Positions 8,078-16,500 of a stretch of DNA of 27,685 nucleotides are shown piece by piece. The stretch spans positions 1 through 27,685 of the forward strand of contig DJWY01000033.1 of the NCBI GenBank assembly GCA_002448305.1, written 5' to 3'. The stretch's first letter is position 1. Each line of letters starts with the position of its first letter. The notes below the pieces were generated by a model. The model did not search any database. It was not told the DNA's origin and was given only the letters and a program-made list of their open reading frames with translations. Both the position numbers and the translations under genes were made by a program. The DNA comes from Selenomonadales bacterium UBA7018 (GTDB lineage Bacteria; Bacillota; Negativicutes; Selenomonadales; Selenomonadaceae).

Positions 8078-8581
8078 TCAATCGAATAGGCTAAGCTGAC
8101 CGTATGGAATGATTTTCGGCGGCGAAGGATTTTTTAAAATGCCGCGTTGAAATTTTTCCGCAGTCGAATGCGCTAATTCGTCGCAACGCTCATTGAAATA
8201 ATTTCCTGCGTGCCCTTTGACCCAATTAAAATTCACGGCGCGACTTGAAATCAATTCGTCAAGCGCAAGCCATAAATCTTTATTCAGTACGTGACTGCCT
8301 GTCGCGGTCGTCCAACCTTTGCGTTTCCAATTCGTGAGCCAACCTTTAGTGAACGCATTTTTAAGATAACTGCTGTCCGTGAAAAGTTCCGCGCTATCGC
8401 CCGCTTGAATTTTTTCCAGAGCTTTAATAGCCGCAGTCAGCTCCATGCGATTATTTGTCGTATGCTCTTCGCCGCCGAAAATTTCTTGCCGCTGGTCGTT
8501 CGCGTCGACGATAACCGCCGCCCAACCGCCCGCGCCAGGATTGCCTAAGCACGAACCGTCAGTGTAAATTCTAAACTTCAT
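8078..8581 (-). CDS. rnhA: Ribonuclease HI
   Basis: RNase HI degrades the RNA strand of RNA-DNA hybrids (Okazaki primers, R-loops). I place the start at the ATG ending at 8581: the minus strand reads GGAGG (8589-8593) 7 nt before it, and the protein then begins MKFRIYTDGSCLGNPG as in the family. A start at 8602 would add seven residues overlapping this ribosome site. The 167-residue protein has all active-site residues at almost the same numbers as in the E. coli enzyme: D8, E47, D69, H124 and D134. The basic helix NWKRKGW is present too. A C-terminal tail of about 20 residues ending QLSLFD is extra. The gene ends 2 nt from the polC stop (tail to tail) and its start faces uvrC. Confidence 0.95.
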   Translation of the reverse strand: MKFRIYTDGSCLGNPGAGGWAAVIVDANDQRQEIFGGEEHTTNNRMELTAAIKALEKIQAGDSAELFTDSSYLKNAFTKGWLTNWKRKGWTTATGSHVLNKDLWLALDELISSRAVNFNWVKGHAGNYFNERCDELAHSTAEKFQRGILKNPSPPKIIPYGQLSLFD

Positions 8582-8600
8582 AACCAAACCTCCGAAAAGC

Positions 8601-8625
8601 AATTAGGAATTAGGAATGTGGAATG
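8601..8625 (+). repeat. Short interspersed repeat, site 2, containing the uvrC start codon
   Basis: Two AATTAGG units followed by AATGTGGAATG, occupying most of the 41-nt gap between rnhA and uvrC. The last three bases of the unit are the uvrC ATG, and TAGGAATG within it is the only ribosome-site-like sequence upstream of that start. Confidence 0.8.
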
Positions 8626-10395
8626 GATACTATTCAAGAAAAGTTGAAAACGTTGCCCGCTTCGCCGGGCGTCTACCTTATGAAAGATTCTCGCGGGAAA
8701 ATTATTTACGTCGGCAAAGCGGTCGTTCTCAAAAATCGCGTCCGGCAATATTTTCAATTCAATAAAAATCACGGCGCGAAAGTCAAAGCTATGGTCGCTA
8801 AGGTCGCCGACTTCGAGACGATTATAACCGCTAGCGAAGTCGAAGCTTTGATTCTCGAATGCAATTTGATTAAGAAATATCGCCCGCGCTACAATATCAG
8901 CCTCAAGGACGATAAAAGTTATCCCTATCTCAAGCTGACTGCCGAAGATTTCCCGCGAATTGTTTTGACGCGCCGCGTGATTCACGACGGCTCGCGCTAC
9001 TTCGGACCTTATACGAGCGGGCTTGCAGTCAAGGAAACTCTTCAGCTTTTGAAGAAAATTTTCCCGCTACGCACGTGCAGGACTTTTGCTAAGCGTCCGT
9101 GTCTGGAATTTCATATTAAACGTTGCCTCGCGCCCTGCGCAAATAAAATTTCCCGCGAAGATTATATGCGCTTTGTCAATGCCGCCGAAAAATTTTTAGA
9201 AGGACGAACCGCGCAGGTTGAACGCGAACTTTCTAACCAGATGACGGAGGCGGCGGAAGCTCTGAACTTTGAGCAAGCGGCTAGACTTCGCGATATTTTG
9301 TCGGCAATAAGGAAAGTCACGGAGAAACAAAAAATCGTTACGGATACGGGCGACGTTGACGCAATCGGGCTAGCGCGGCTTGACGGCGAAACTTGCGCAC
9401 AAATTTTTTTCGTACGCGACGGCAAAGTTACTGGGCGCGAAAGTTTTCTACTAAGCGGGGCGGCGGACGAAAGCGACGCGCAAGCCGTCACGGAATTTAT
9501 CAAGCAATATTATTCGCGGGCGCAAATTTCAGCGGCGGAAATTTTATTGCCTACGACTTTAGCCGACGACGACTTGAAAATTTTAAGCGAATGGCTCGGC
9601 GCAAAGTTAATCGAACCGAAACGCGGCGTTAAGCGTTCGCTTGTCGAAATGGCAATTCAGAACGCGGAAAAATTTTTAGCGGAAGAATCTGCGCGGAGTC
9701 AAATAAAAAATGCGCAGACGGTCGGCGCGGTCGAAGAGCTGAAAAATTTTCTTAACCTGCCCAAACTCCCACGTCGTATGGAATGTTTCGACATTTCGCA
9801 CATACAAGGCGCGGAAACTGTCGCGTCAATGGTCGTTTTTGAAAATGGCTTGCCCGATAAGAAAAGTTATCGCCGTTTTAAAATCCGCTCAACCGAAGGC
9901 AAGCCCGATGATTTTTTATCAATGCGCGAAGTCACGACGCGCCGCTATTCTTCTACAGAAAATTTGCCAGATTTAATCGTTATCGACGGCGGGCAAGGGC
10001 AGTTGAGTTCCGCATTGGAAATAATTCGCGGCGCAGGTCATAGCGTGCCGGTCGTCGGTCTAGCCAAGCAATTTGAATTGATTTTCGTTGAAGGCTCGTC
10101 AATTCCAATCGAGTTGCCAAAAGATTCGCAAGCCCTTAAACTTATGCAACGTATTCGCGACGAAGCGCACCACTTCGCCATTACTTATCATAGAAAACTT
10201 AGGCGCAAACGCAATCTTAAATCTGAACTTGATAACGTGGCAGGAATCGGAGCAAAGCGGCGTTCGGAGTTGTTTAAAAAGTTCGGGACGTTGGCAAAAA
10301 TAAAATCGGCTACGGTTGAAGAACTTGCCGCCGTGCCGAGTATGAATAAAACTGCCGCCGAGTCAATCAGAAATTTCTTTTCCCGCCCGCTTTAA
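8623..10395 (+). CDS. uvrC: Excinuclease ABC subunit C
   Basis: UvrC makes the two incisions on either side of a bulky lesion after UvrAB recognition (nucleotide excision repair, cytoplasm). 590 residues, the normal length. The N-terminal GIY-YIG nuclease has GVYLM at 16-20 and IIYVGKA at 27-33. A Cys-rich segment (TCRTFAKRPCLEFHIKRCLA) follows near 160. A UVR motif lies around 205-230 (EALNFEQAARLRD). The RNase H-like second nuclease begins MECFDISHIQG at 386, with D390 as likely catalytic residue. Two helix-hairpin-helix motifs (about 540-590) bind DNA. Start ATG 8623 matches the family N-terminus (KLKTLPASPGVYLMKD). The ribosome site is weak (AGGAAT, 8612-8617) and lies in the interspersed repeat. 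The gene diverges from rnhA with 41 nt between starts, so their promoters must overlap each other or the coding regions. Confidence 0.96.
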   Translation: MDTIQEKLKTLPASPGVYLMKDSRGKIIYVGKAVVLKNRVRQYFQFNKNHGAKVKAMVAKVADFETIITASEVEALILECNLIKKYRPRYNISLKDDKSYPYLKLTAEDFPRIVLTRRVIHDGSRYFGPYTSGLAVKETLQLLKKIFPLRTCRTFAKRPCLEFHIKRCLAPCANKISREDYMRFVNAAEKFLEGRTAQVERELSNQMTEAAEALNFEQAARLRDILSAIRKVTEKQKIVTDTGDVDAIGLARLDGETCAQIFFVRDGKVTGRESFLLSGAADESDAQAVTEFIKQYYSRAQISAAEILLPTTLADDDLKILSEWLGAKLIEPKRGVKRSLVEMAIQNAEKFLAEESARSQIKNAQTVGAVEELKNFLNLPKLPRRMECFDISHIQGAETVASMVVFENGLPDKKSYRRFKIRSTEGKPDDFLSMREVTTRRYSSTENLPDLIVIDGGQGQLSSALEIIRGAGHSVPVVGLAKQFELIFVEGSSIPIELPKDSQALKLMQRIRDEAHHFAITYHRKLRRKRNLKSELDNVAGIGAKRRSELFKKFGTLAKIKSATVEELAAVPSMNKTAAESIRNFFSRPL

Positions 10396-10404
10396 AAGCA
10401 GCAG

Positions 10405-10473
10405 AACAGTGGACGCGATTGAGCATTTCGCAGTTCGGACATTGTCGCCGCGTTCGTACGCTCTGCTAGTTTC
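10405..10473 (-). repeat. nagA-flanking intergenic repeat, copy 1 (minus orientation)
   Basis: Read on the minus strand this gives GAAACTAGC, 3 nt, then GCGTACGAACGCGGCGACAA, 24 nt, then CGCGTCCACTGTT. The same three blocks in the same order occur on the plus strand at 11628-11706, with exactly 24 nt again between the second and third block. The rest of the uvrC-nagA gap (10396-10404 and 10474-10488) shows nothing else. Confidence 0.75.
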
Positions 10474-10476
10474 GTA

Positions 10477-10508
10477 TCAAAACAAAATTTAAACTGAATA
10501 ATTCAGTT
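10477..10508 (-). terminator. Weak terminator candidate at the 3' end of nagA
   Basis: An inverted repeat AACTGAAT-A-ATTCAGTT at 10492-10508 overlaps the last codons of nagA. On the minus strand it is followed by the stop and the T-rich run TAAATTTTGTTTTG. The stem is short and AT-rich, so function is uncertain. Confidence 0.35.
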
Positions 10509-11604
10509 GACCGTTGACTAAAGTTTTCTTGATATTGAAGTCGTCGTCAAAAATAGTTATATCCGCCGCCTTGCCGACTTCTAAACTGCCCGTCTTGTCG
10601 AAAATGCCCAATTCGACGGCGGGATTTTTTGTTACCATTTCGACGCCCGCCACAATGTCGGTTGAAGTGTTAGCGCAGAAATTTTTCAAAACGTTATTCA
10701 TAGTCGCGACACTGCCGGCAATCGTCCCGTCCTCAAGCGTGGCAAGGTTCCCTTTGACGAAAACTTTCTGCCCGCCAAGTTCGCTGACACCGTCGCCCAA
10801 TCCGCAAGCCCGCAAAGAATCAGTTATCAAGATAATTTCGTTGCGCGGCTTAATCTTAGCAACAATTTTCTGCGCGGCGGGGTGCACGTGAACATTATCG
10901 GCAATCAATTCGACAATCGCGCTTGAATCAAGAGCCGCTCCGACAATGCCCGGCTTCCTGTGATGAAATCCGGTCTGCGCGTTGAAAAGATGCGTTATGT
11001 GATTCGCGCCGCGTTCAATCGCCGCTATCGCCTGTTCGTAAGTCGCCGCGCTGTGACCGATTGAAACGATTATATTTTCTGTGCGGCAACGGTCGATAAA
11101 ATCAAAGTCAATTCCCTCCGGCGCAACGGTTATGATTTTAATCGCGTCGGAAAAATTTTTTATCAGTTCAAAGTCAGCGGGCAAAATATTTTCTTCAGCC
11201 TGTGCGCCCTTAAATTTTTTGCTGATGAAAGGTCCTTCGACATTTGCGCCCAAAATTTTCGCGCCGCTAGTAAAGTTTCTTCCAAGCCGTATGCGCTCCA
11301 ATGCCCGATAAATTTTTTCAAGCGGCATAGTCATTGTCGTAGGCAGAAAACTTGTCACGCCCATTGACGGCAAAAATTCTGCTAATTTTTTCAACGCGCC
11401 AATGTCATCGTCCATAGTGTCGAAGCCCGCCGCCCCGTGTATATGAATATTTATAAAGCCCGCCGACACGAAATTATTTTCCGCGTCGATAACTTCCGCG
11501 CCGCCTGCAGGTTCGCCGATTGAAATTATTTTCTCGTCGAAGTTCAAAGCACCCGCGTAGATTTTTTTCGGCAATATCAATCGCCCGTTAATGATTGTCT
11601 GCAT
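10489..11604 (-). CDS. nagA: N-acetylglucosamine-6-phosphate deacetylase
   Basis: NagA removes the acetyl group from GlcNAc-6-phosphate, giving glucosamine-6-phosphate and acetate, in amino-sugar use and cell-wall recycling. 371 residues, slightly shorter than the roughly 380 typical. Amidohydrolase features are all there: HIHG (H54, H56), NVEGPF with metal ligand E123, IGHSAATYEQ (H184), HITHLFNAQTGFHHRKPG (H202, H205) and the catalytic aspartate in ITDSLRACG (D262). The start is the ATG ending at 11604, with AGGAGGA (complement of 11611-11617) 6 nt upstream. No nagB, transporter or regulator is adjacent; the gene stands alone on its strand. Its two flanks carry inverted copies of the same intergenic repeat, which may point to past mobility of this locus. 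Confidence 0.95.
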   Translation of the reverse strand: MQTIINGRLILPKKIYAGALNFDEKIISIGEPAGGAEVIDAENNFVSAGFINIHIHGAAGFDTMDDDIGALKKLAEFLPSMGVTSFLPTTMTMPLEKIYRALERIRLGRNFTSGAKILGANVEGPFISKKFKGAQAEENILPADFELIKNFSDAIKIITVAPEGIDFDFIDRCRTENIIVSIGHSAATYEQAIAAIERGANHITHLFNAQTGFHHRKPGIVGAALDSSAIVELIADNVHVHPAAQKIVAKIKPRNEIILITDSLRACGLGDGVSELGGQKVFVKGNLATLEDGTIAGSVATMNNVLKNFCANTSTDIVAGVEMVTKNPAVELGIFDKTGSLEVGKAADITIFDDDFNIKKTLVNGQLNYSV

Positions 11605-11627
11605 AAAATCTCCTCCTAAAAAATTTT

Positions 11628-11706
11628 GAAACTAGCGAAACGCAGTGTAGCGTATGAACGCGGCGACAAAGTTAAAATTTCTAAACGGCAAAACGCGTCC
11701 GCTGTT
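11628..11706 (+). repeat. nagA-flanking intergenic repeat, copy 2 (plus orientation)
   Basis: GAAACTAGC at 11628-11636, a 13-nt spacer, GCGTATGAACGCGGCGACAA at 11650-11669, 24 nt, then CGCGTCCGCTGTT at 11694-11706. It pairs with the inverted copy at 10405-10473; the 20-nt central block differs at one base and the 13-nt block at one base. It lies in the 247-nt divergent gap between nagA and the OadG-like gene. Confidence 0.75.
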
Positions 11707-11708
11707 TG

Positions 11709-11727
11709 GTTACTTTTTAAAAGTAAC
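11709..11727. promoter_or_regulatory. Perfect 9-bp inverted repeat, possible operator or repeat end
   Basis: GTTACTTTT-T-AAAAGTAAC is a perfect 9-bp palindrome with one central base, 2 nt after copy 2 of the nagA-flanking repeat and about 80 nt upstream of the presumed -10 box of the oadG-like gene. It could be a regulator site for either divergent gene, a hairpin, or the true end of the repeat element. No poly-T run directly follows. Confidence 0.35.
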
Positions 11728-11782
11728 AGGAAGGATTTTTCGCCGTCGAGTTGAATTTTCTTCCTAAAAAGCAAAATAGTTC

Positions 11783-11811
11783 TTTATTTTTTCGCGCAAG
11801 CCATTTATAAT
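11783..11811 (+). promoter_or_regulatory. Candidate promoter of the decarboxylase gene pair
   Basis: A consensus -10 box TATAAT lies at 11806-11811 followed by GC. At 17-nt spacing the -35 position holds TTTATT (11783-11788), a weak match. Transcription would start about 30 nt before the gene at 11852. Confidence 0.5.
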
Positions 11812-11851
11812 GCTAACAGTTTTGCAATTATTTATCGAGGTGATTTTTTCT

Positions 11852-12220
11852 ATGGAACATTCTCCGGTAACGACGAACCCGCTAATCATAATGATGATTA
11901 ACATGACTGTCGTTTTCATTGTTCTGATAGCACTTATGTTTCTTATCAAATTAATTCACATTGTCGACCCAACTAAGGAACCCGAAAAACCCGCGCAGGT
12001 TCAAGAGGAAGAACCGCTCGTCGCTGTGAAGTCGTCATCTTCGCCAGCCCCATTGCCCGAACCCGTCGAGCAGGGAGTTTCGCCAGAAATTATCGCGGCA
12101 ATTTCGGCGGCAATTACCGCTTACGGTTTCGCCGGTCAAGTCAAGGCAGTCCGCATTATCAACCACGAGGGCACCCCGTGGCGAGCCGCTGCTAAATTTA
12201 ACAACGTTCCGCGCAAATAG
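11852..12220 (+). CDS. Sodium-pump decarboxylase small subunit (OadG gamma / MmdD delta type)
   Basis: A 122-residue single-span membrane protein. Residues about 11-35 form one transmembrane helix, followed by an acidic/Pro-rich linker (EPEKPAQVQEEEP) and a conserved C-terminal segment SPEIIAAISAAITAYGF, then RAAAKFNN. This layout fits the small anchoring subunit of Na+-translocating decarboxylases, which ties the carboxyltransferase to the membrane channel subunit. I choose ATG 11852 with GAGGTGA at 11837-11843; an in-frame ATG at 11810 overlaps the presumed -10 box and has no ribosome site. The beta subunit follows after 16 nt. Which acid the complex decarboxylates (oxaloacetate, methylmalonyl-CoA, glutaconyl-CoA or malonate) cannot be told from this subunit. 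Confidence 0.8.
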   Translation: MEHSPVTTNPLIIMMINMTVVFIVLIALMFLIKLIHIVDPTKEPEKPAQVQEEEPLVAVKSSSSPAPLPEPVEQGVSPEIIAAISAAITAYGFAGQVKAVRIINHEGTPWRAAAKFNNVPRK

Positions 12221-12236
12221 AAAGGAGTGATTCATT

Positions 12237-13370
12237 TTGGAAGCTTTGAATGCTTTTTCGGTGTCGCTCCAAGCAGTTTGGAATGACAGCGGCTTTTCCG
12301 CCTTCACTATGGGCAACGGCATTATGATTCTTGTTGGACTTGTCCTTTTGTATATGGCTTTCGTTAAAGAATTCGAGCCTTTGTTGCTCGGTCCGATTGC
12401 CTTCGGTTGTATCCTTGCCAACTTCCCGAACACCGGCTTTTTCGGCGAAGAAATGAACGTTATGAAGGCTATCAATTACGGCATAACCTACGAAATTTTC
12501 CCGCCGCTAATCTTTTTAGGTATTGGCGCAATGACTGACTTTAGCCCGCTCCTTGCGCGTCCTACGACTTTGCTTTTAGGTGCGGCGGCGCAAATTGGCG
12601 TTTTCGTCGCGCTGGGCGGAGCTATGCTTGTCGGCTTCAACGTCCATGAGGCGGCGGCTATCGGTATCATTGGAGGCGCGGACGGTCCTACGTCAATTTA
12701 TCTTTCAACGAAACTTGCGCCACATTTGCTCGGAGCTATCGCAGTTGCGGCTTATTCTTATATGTCGCTCGTTCCCATGATTCAGCCGCCGATTATGAAA
12801 CTCATGACGACACAGGCTGAACGCGAAATCGTTATGAAGGAGCTTCGCCAAGTCACGAAATTTGAGCGCGTCGTTTTCCCGATTGTCTCGACGATTTTTA
12901 TTAGCTTACTCCTTCCGCCGATTGCGGCACTTCTCGGTTGCTTAATGCTGGGTAATCTCTTCCGTGAATCGGGCGTTACTGACCGTCTTAGCGACACCGC
13001 GCAGAATGCACTTATAAATATCGTTACTATTTTCTTAGGCACCGGCACCGGCATGACTATGAACGCTGAATCCTTCCTTAAAGCTGATACTTTGCTGATT
13101 ATCGGGCTTGGTCTCGTTGCGTTTATGGGCGGCACGGCTGGCGGCTTACTTTTCGGAAAGATTATGTGCAAAGTCACGGGCGGCGAAATTAATCCGCTTA
13201 TCGGTTCGGCGGGCGTCTCGGCTGTTCCTATGGCGGCGCGTGTCTCGCAACTCGTCGGCATGAAAGCTAAACCAGGCAATTATCTACTTATGCACGCTAT
13301 GGGACCGAACGTCGCGGGCGTTATCGGAACGGCGGTCGCGGCAGGTACCATGCTAGCAATGTTGAAGTAG
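12237..13370 (+). CDS. Sodium-translocating decarboxylase beta subunit (OadB/MmdB/GcdB family)
   Basis: A polytopic inner-membrane protein of 377 residues that couples decarboxylation of carboxybiotin to sodium export. Start TTG 12237 with AAAGGAGTGA at 12221-12230. The GGADGPTSIY motif carries D149, and the block NPLIGSAGVSAVPMAARV gives N319, G323, S328 and R335. The spacing of D149/N319/G323/S328/R335 equals that of the functionally known D203/N373/G377/S382/R389 of the Klebsiella OadB, so all key residues are retained. The length is nearer to MmdB of Veillonella than to OadB. Together with the gene before it this makes the membrane half of a decarboxylase pump. No carboxyltransferase (alpha) or biotin-carrier gene is next to it, so these must be encoded elsewhere. 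An intrinsic terminator follows at 13388-13435. Confidence 0.93.
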   Translation: MEALNAFSVSLQAVWNDSGFSAFTMGNGIMILVGLVLLYMAFVKEFEPLLLGPIAFGCILANFPNTGFFGEEMNVMKAINYGITYEIFPPLIFLGIGAMTDFSPLLARPTTLLLGAAAQIGVFVALGGAMLVGFNVHEAAAIGIIGGADGPTSIYLSTKLAPHLLGAIAVAAYSYMSLVPMIQPPIMKLMTTQAEREIVMKELRQVTKFERVVFPIVSTIFISLLLPPIAALLGCLMLGNLFRESGVTDRLSDTAQNALINIVTIFLGTGTGMTMNAESFLKADTLLIIGLGLVAFMGGTAGGLLFGKIMCKVTGGEINPLIGSAGVSAVPMAARVSQLVGMKAKPGNYLLMHAMGPNVAGVIGTAVAAGTMLAMLK

Positions 13371-13383
13371 CAATCAAAGTTGG

Positions 13384-13408
13384 AATTAGGAATTAGGAAT
13401 GTAGAATT
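13384..13408 (+). repeat. Short interspersed repeat, site 3
   Basis: Two AATTAGG units followed by AATGTAGAATT, which is two mismatches from the uvrC copy over 25 nt. An inverted partial copy at 13418-13429 makes the right arm of the terminator. Confidence 0.8.
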
Positions 13409-13435
13409 GCGTTGTTGTTCCTAATTCCTTTTTTT
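13388..13435 (+). terminator. Intrinsic terminator of the decarboxylase gene pair
   Basis: AGGAATTAGGAA (13388-13399) pairs perfectly over 12 bp with TTCCTAATTCCT (13418-13429). Seven T (13429-13435) follow directly. It lies 17 nt after the beta-subunit stop and is built from the interspersed repeat. Confidence 0.75.
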
Positions 13436-13454
13436 AACTAAATCCTAATGCACT

Positions 13455-13482
13455 TTTGCTAGCGCGGCTGTTATAATATAAT
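13455..13482 (+). promoter_or_regulatory. Candidate promoter of the giant repeat-protein gene
   Basis: TATAATATAAT at 13472-13482 holds two overlapping consensus -10 boxes. The second (13477-13482) has TTTGCT (13455-13460) 16 nt upstream as a weak -35. The first has no -35 at good spacing. The leader to the ATG at 13547 would be about 55-60 nt. Confidence 0.45.
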
Positions 13483-13546
13483 TAAGGAAATCAATAATTC
13501 GTACGATTAATTTAGAAGAATAAATTCAAGGAAAGGAGAGCTAATT

Positions 13547-16500
13547 ATGGATGATTTCATTTTCGATTTGCAACGCTTCAGTAACAAAATTTTTCCAACC
13601 GTCCTTACTGAATATGGTGAAATACCTCTTACTATTGGCGGTTTATCAATAATTATTGCGTCAGAAAGCGAAAACGCTATAAACGTTAGTCTTAATTCTG
13701 CTGACAGTAGCAATAGCCTAAGTGCAACAGACGCCGCATTAAGTCTTGCTGCAAGCGATGTATTTAATTTAACTGAATCAGATACCAAAAAACGTCATTA
13801 TAGTATGCAAAGTCAAGTTGGTAGCAACGGCGGCATAGTTGTCACAGTAGATTCAAGCGCAAAGTCAACTGTCGGCTCGATAGACGAAAAAGATTTGTTT
13901 GTAGTCCATGATGAAGAATCTAATTCTGCAACCTATTCGATGACTAAAACAGGACTTTTGGTCGATTATAACTCCATTTCTAGCGGTTATGACGGTTTTG
14001 TTAAAAATGATTCGTTGTCAAGCGTAGTTTTAAATAATACATCTCTGGATAGCTCAACAGCAAACTTTTACAAAGTCATAGAGGTAGATGACAAAAAGCT
14101 CGTCATTGACGATAAAGACGATTTTTCTACAGTTGGCTATACAGGCAAAGTTGTTTACGCTATGAATACCAGTAGCGGTACGCCTTCGATTTACGCTAAA
14201 TTAATATCAACTAATTCTGTTCCATATAGAGTTTCATCGGTTACAGGTTCGGAAAATAATACACTTTCAACTATTAAAATTAATTCCAATGACGTTTTGA
14301 GTAAGGGCATTTCTTTTAGTCCAAACTTTGCGGGAGCTAATGACAAAACTCCAACTCTGATAACGGGCAATACAACTTTCCACGTAGATAGCGTGAATGA
14401 CAATCCCTTCTTTACGGTATCTGGCGGAAAAGATAGCCCAATCGCTTTAAAGGGCACAAATGAAGTATCTTTACTCGATGGCTCCATAGTCACTGCCATT
14501 AACGCTCAATCAATTAAGACAAGCTCTTATACCGTTTCAGGTTACGCAGACAGCAAAAATAATAATGACGGCGTAATCATATATTACGGCGGTAGCGGCA
14601 CCGACGCTACTATAGGCGATGTTGATGTTGGCGAATCTTTTGTTATCGCTAATGGAACCTCCAACGCAACCTACTCAATGACCAACTTTGGTTTGATAAG
14701 AGATGGTAGTAAACTTCCATTAAGCATTTCGGGAAGTAACGGTTCAAGCTACCAGAGAATAACTGATGAAGCTTTATCCGTTTCCATGATTACAGCTGCT
14801 TCGGTAATGAGTAGCTATACTGATACCTTCCTTGACGCCACAAAGCCTATCACGCTTAGCGGTGGTAGCTCAACTCCCAGCCTTATTGCATATTGGGATA
14901 GCATTAATTCCAATGGAACCGGTGCTCTCGCCACTCTCACGACTGTTAGTGATAATACATATAGTTTAAGTTCAGGCAATACCACTTCCGCTCTTAATCT
15001 TGAAAAATGGGGTGGCATTTCTCTATCATCTGGCAAAAATCTTATTCTTGATAGAACATCACCATTTATAAACAGTGACTCCCCGTTGACAGTAATGGCG
15101 GAAAAAGCCACTTTTGGTTTTGCTTCAGTCAATGTTGATAATGTTACCATATCAGGTTCTATAGATATTATCCCTAATGATATTAATGCAGTAAAATTAA
15201 TAAACGGCACTTTGAAAGTAGAGGAAGCTCAAACTGTTACATTGTCTGGCGGCAATGATATTGAGTTCGTAAGCTACGACAATAATCATCAGACATTAAT
15301 TTCTGATAGTGGTAGCGGTGGTGCTACTATCATGAACGGTACAAACAATTATAGCGATTTTAAAGTTGGACGAGGAACAATACGACCTAGTATTCCTAAT
15401 AACAGTATTACTGTAATAACAGATAGTATAGGTAATGCTCGCATCACTAATTTTTCAAAAGCTAATACTAATTTAATTTTACATAACAAAGATGATGATA
15501 ATACTACCACTTGGCAACCTCTTATCGCTGGCAATGGTGTAATCCTTGTATACGGCAAGGAAAGCGGCACTTCCGTTACGGGTTTAAATGATGGTGATAT
15601 TTTTCGTTCTACCGTATCATCTTCCAATTCAGTTAAAACTTATCAAGTCGTAACTAATACTGATGATAACAGCTTAGTATTGTTATCTTATGAAGGCACA
15701 GTAGTCAGCAACGATATACAAATTTTTGAATCTAACGTTGACTCTGAAACAGCATACGACCTAGCTACTACTAAATTCAACAACAATATGTCTGCCAATA
15801 ACGGCGTAATATCAATTTCAAGTGAAAATAATTTTGAAAGCAACGAAACGCGCTCTATCATTGATATAAGTACTAACAATAAAACCGTCTCTGCCGTTTC
15901 CGGTAACTATGGCACTTTGGCTAAATCGCTTGGTTCTTACTACGTTAATCTTAATGACAAAAAAACGCTATCCGGCGTAGCGATTACCGATAATCTTCCT
16001 GTACATTTTAAATCGGGCAATTTCATCAATACAAGCATAAGTCTCGCCGCAAATAACGTAACCAAATATGCTTTCAAAAATTTAGACAATCCTACTAGTG
16101 AATTCCAGGTCGGTCTTAGAGACGACAACGAAACTTTTAGCATTAGCGGCGCAAGCAGTATAAGCTTGATTAGCGGCACTATCCTTGCTGATTCTCTTAG
16201 TCCGGAAATTCGATTGAGTGATGGTAATGATTCCTATATCGTCAGCAGTGAATCCATAGGTAGTGGAAGCGTCAACATTGGAATTTCCGTCAGCGGTTCC
16301 GGCAATAATCAAACATCAACTGCCATTATCGAAGACATTGATATTGGCGAATCTTTTAACGTAAATGGCAAAACATATACTCGCCAAAACTCTCCGCTGA
16401 ACATAATGGCGGACGGCTATTCATATGTAGTTGATACTGTTTCAGGTGCTTGGAGTAAGTCAGATAGTCCGGTTGCCGTCAAAATCAGCGACTTGACTAA

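Noticed and set aside
11810..11851. Earlier ATG for the OadG-like gene
   Set aside because: It overlaps the TATAAT box and lacks a ribosome site; ATG 11852 has GAGGTGA at good spacing.
13547..13600. Link between the FDLQRF N-terminus and the LQLFA-type N-termini of some phage structural proteins
   Set aside because: The resemblance is only a few residues long and no phage genes are in the window; too weak to claim.
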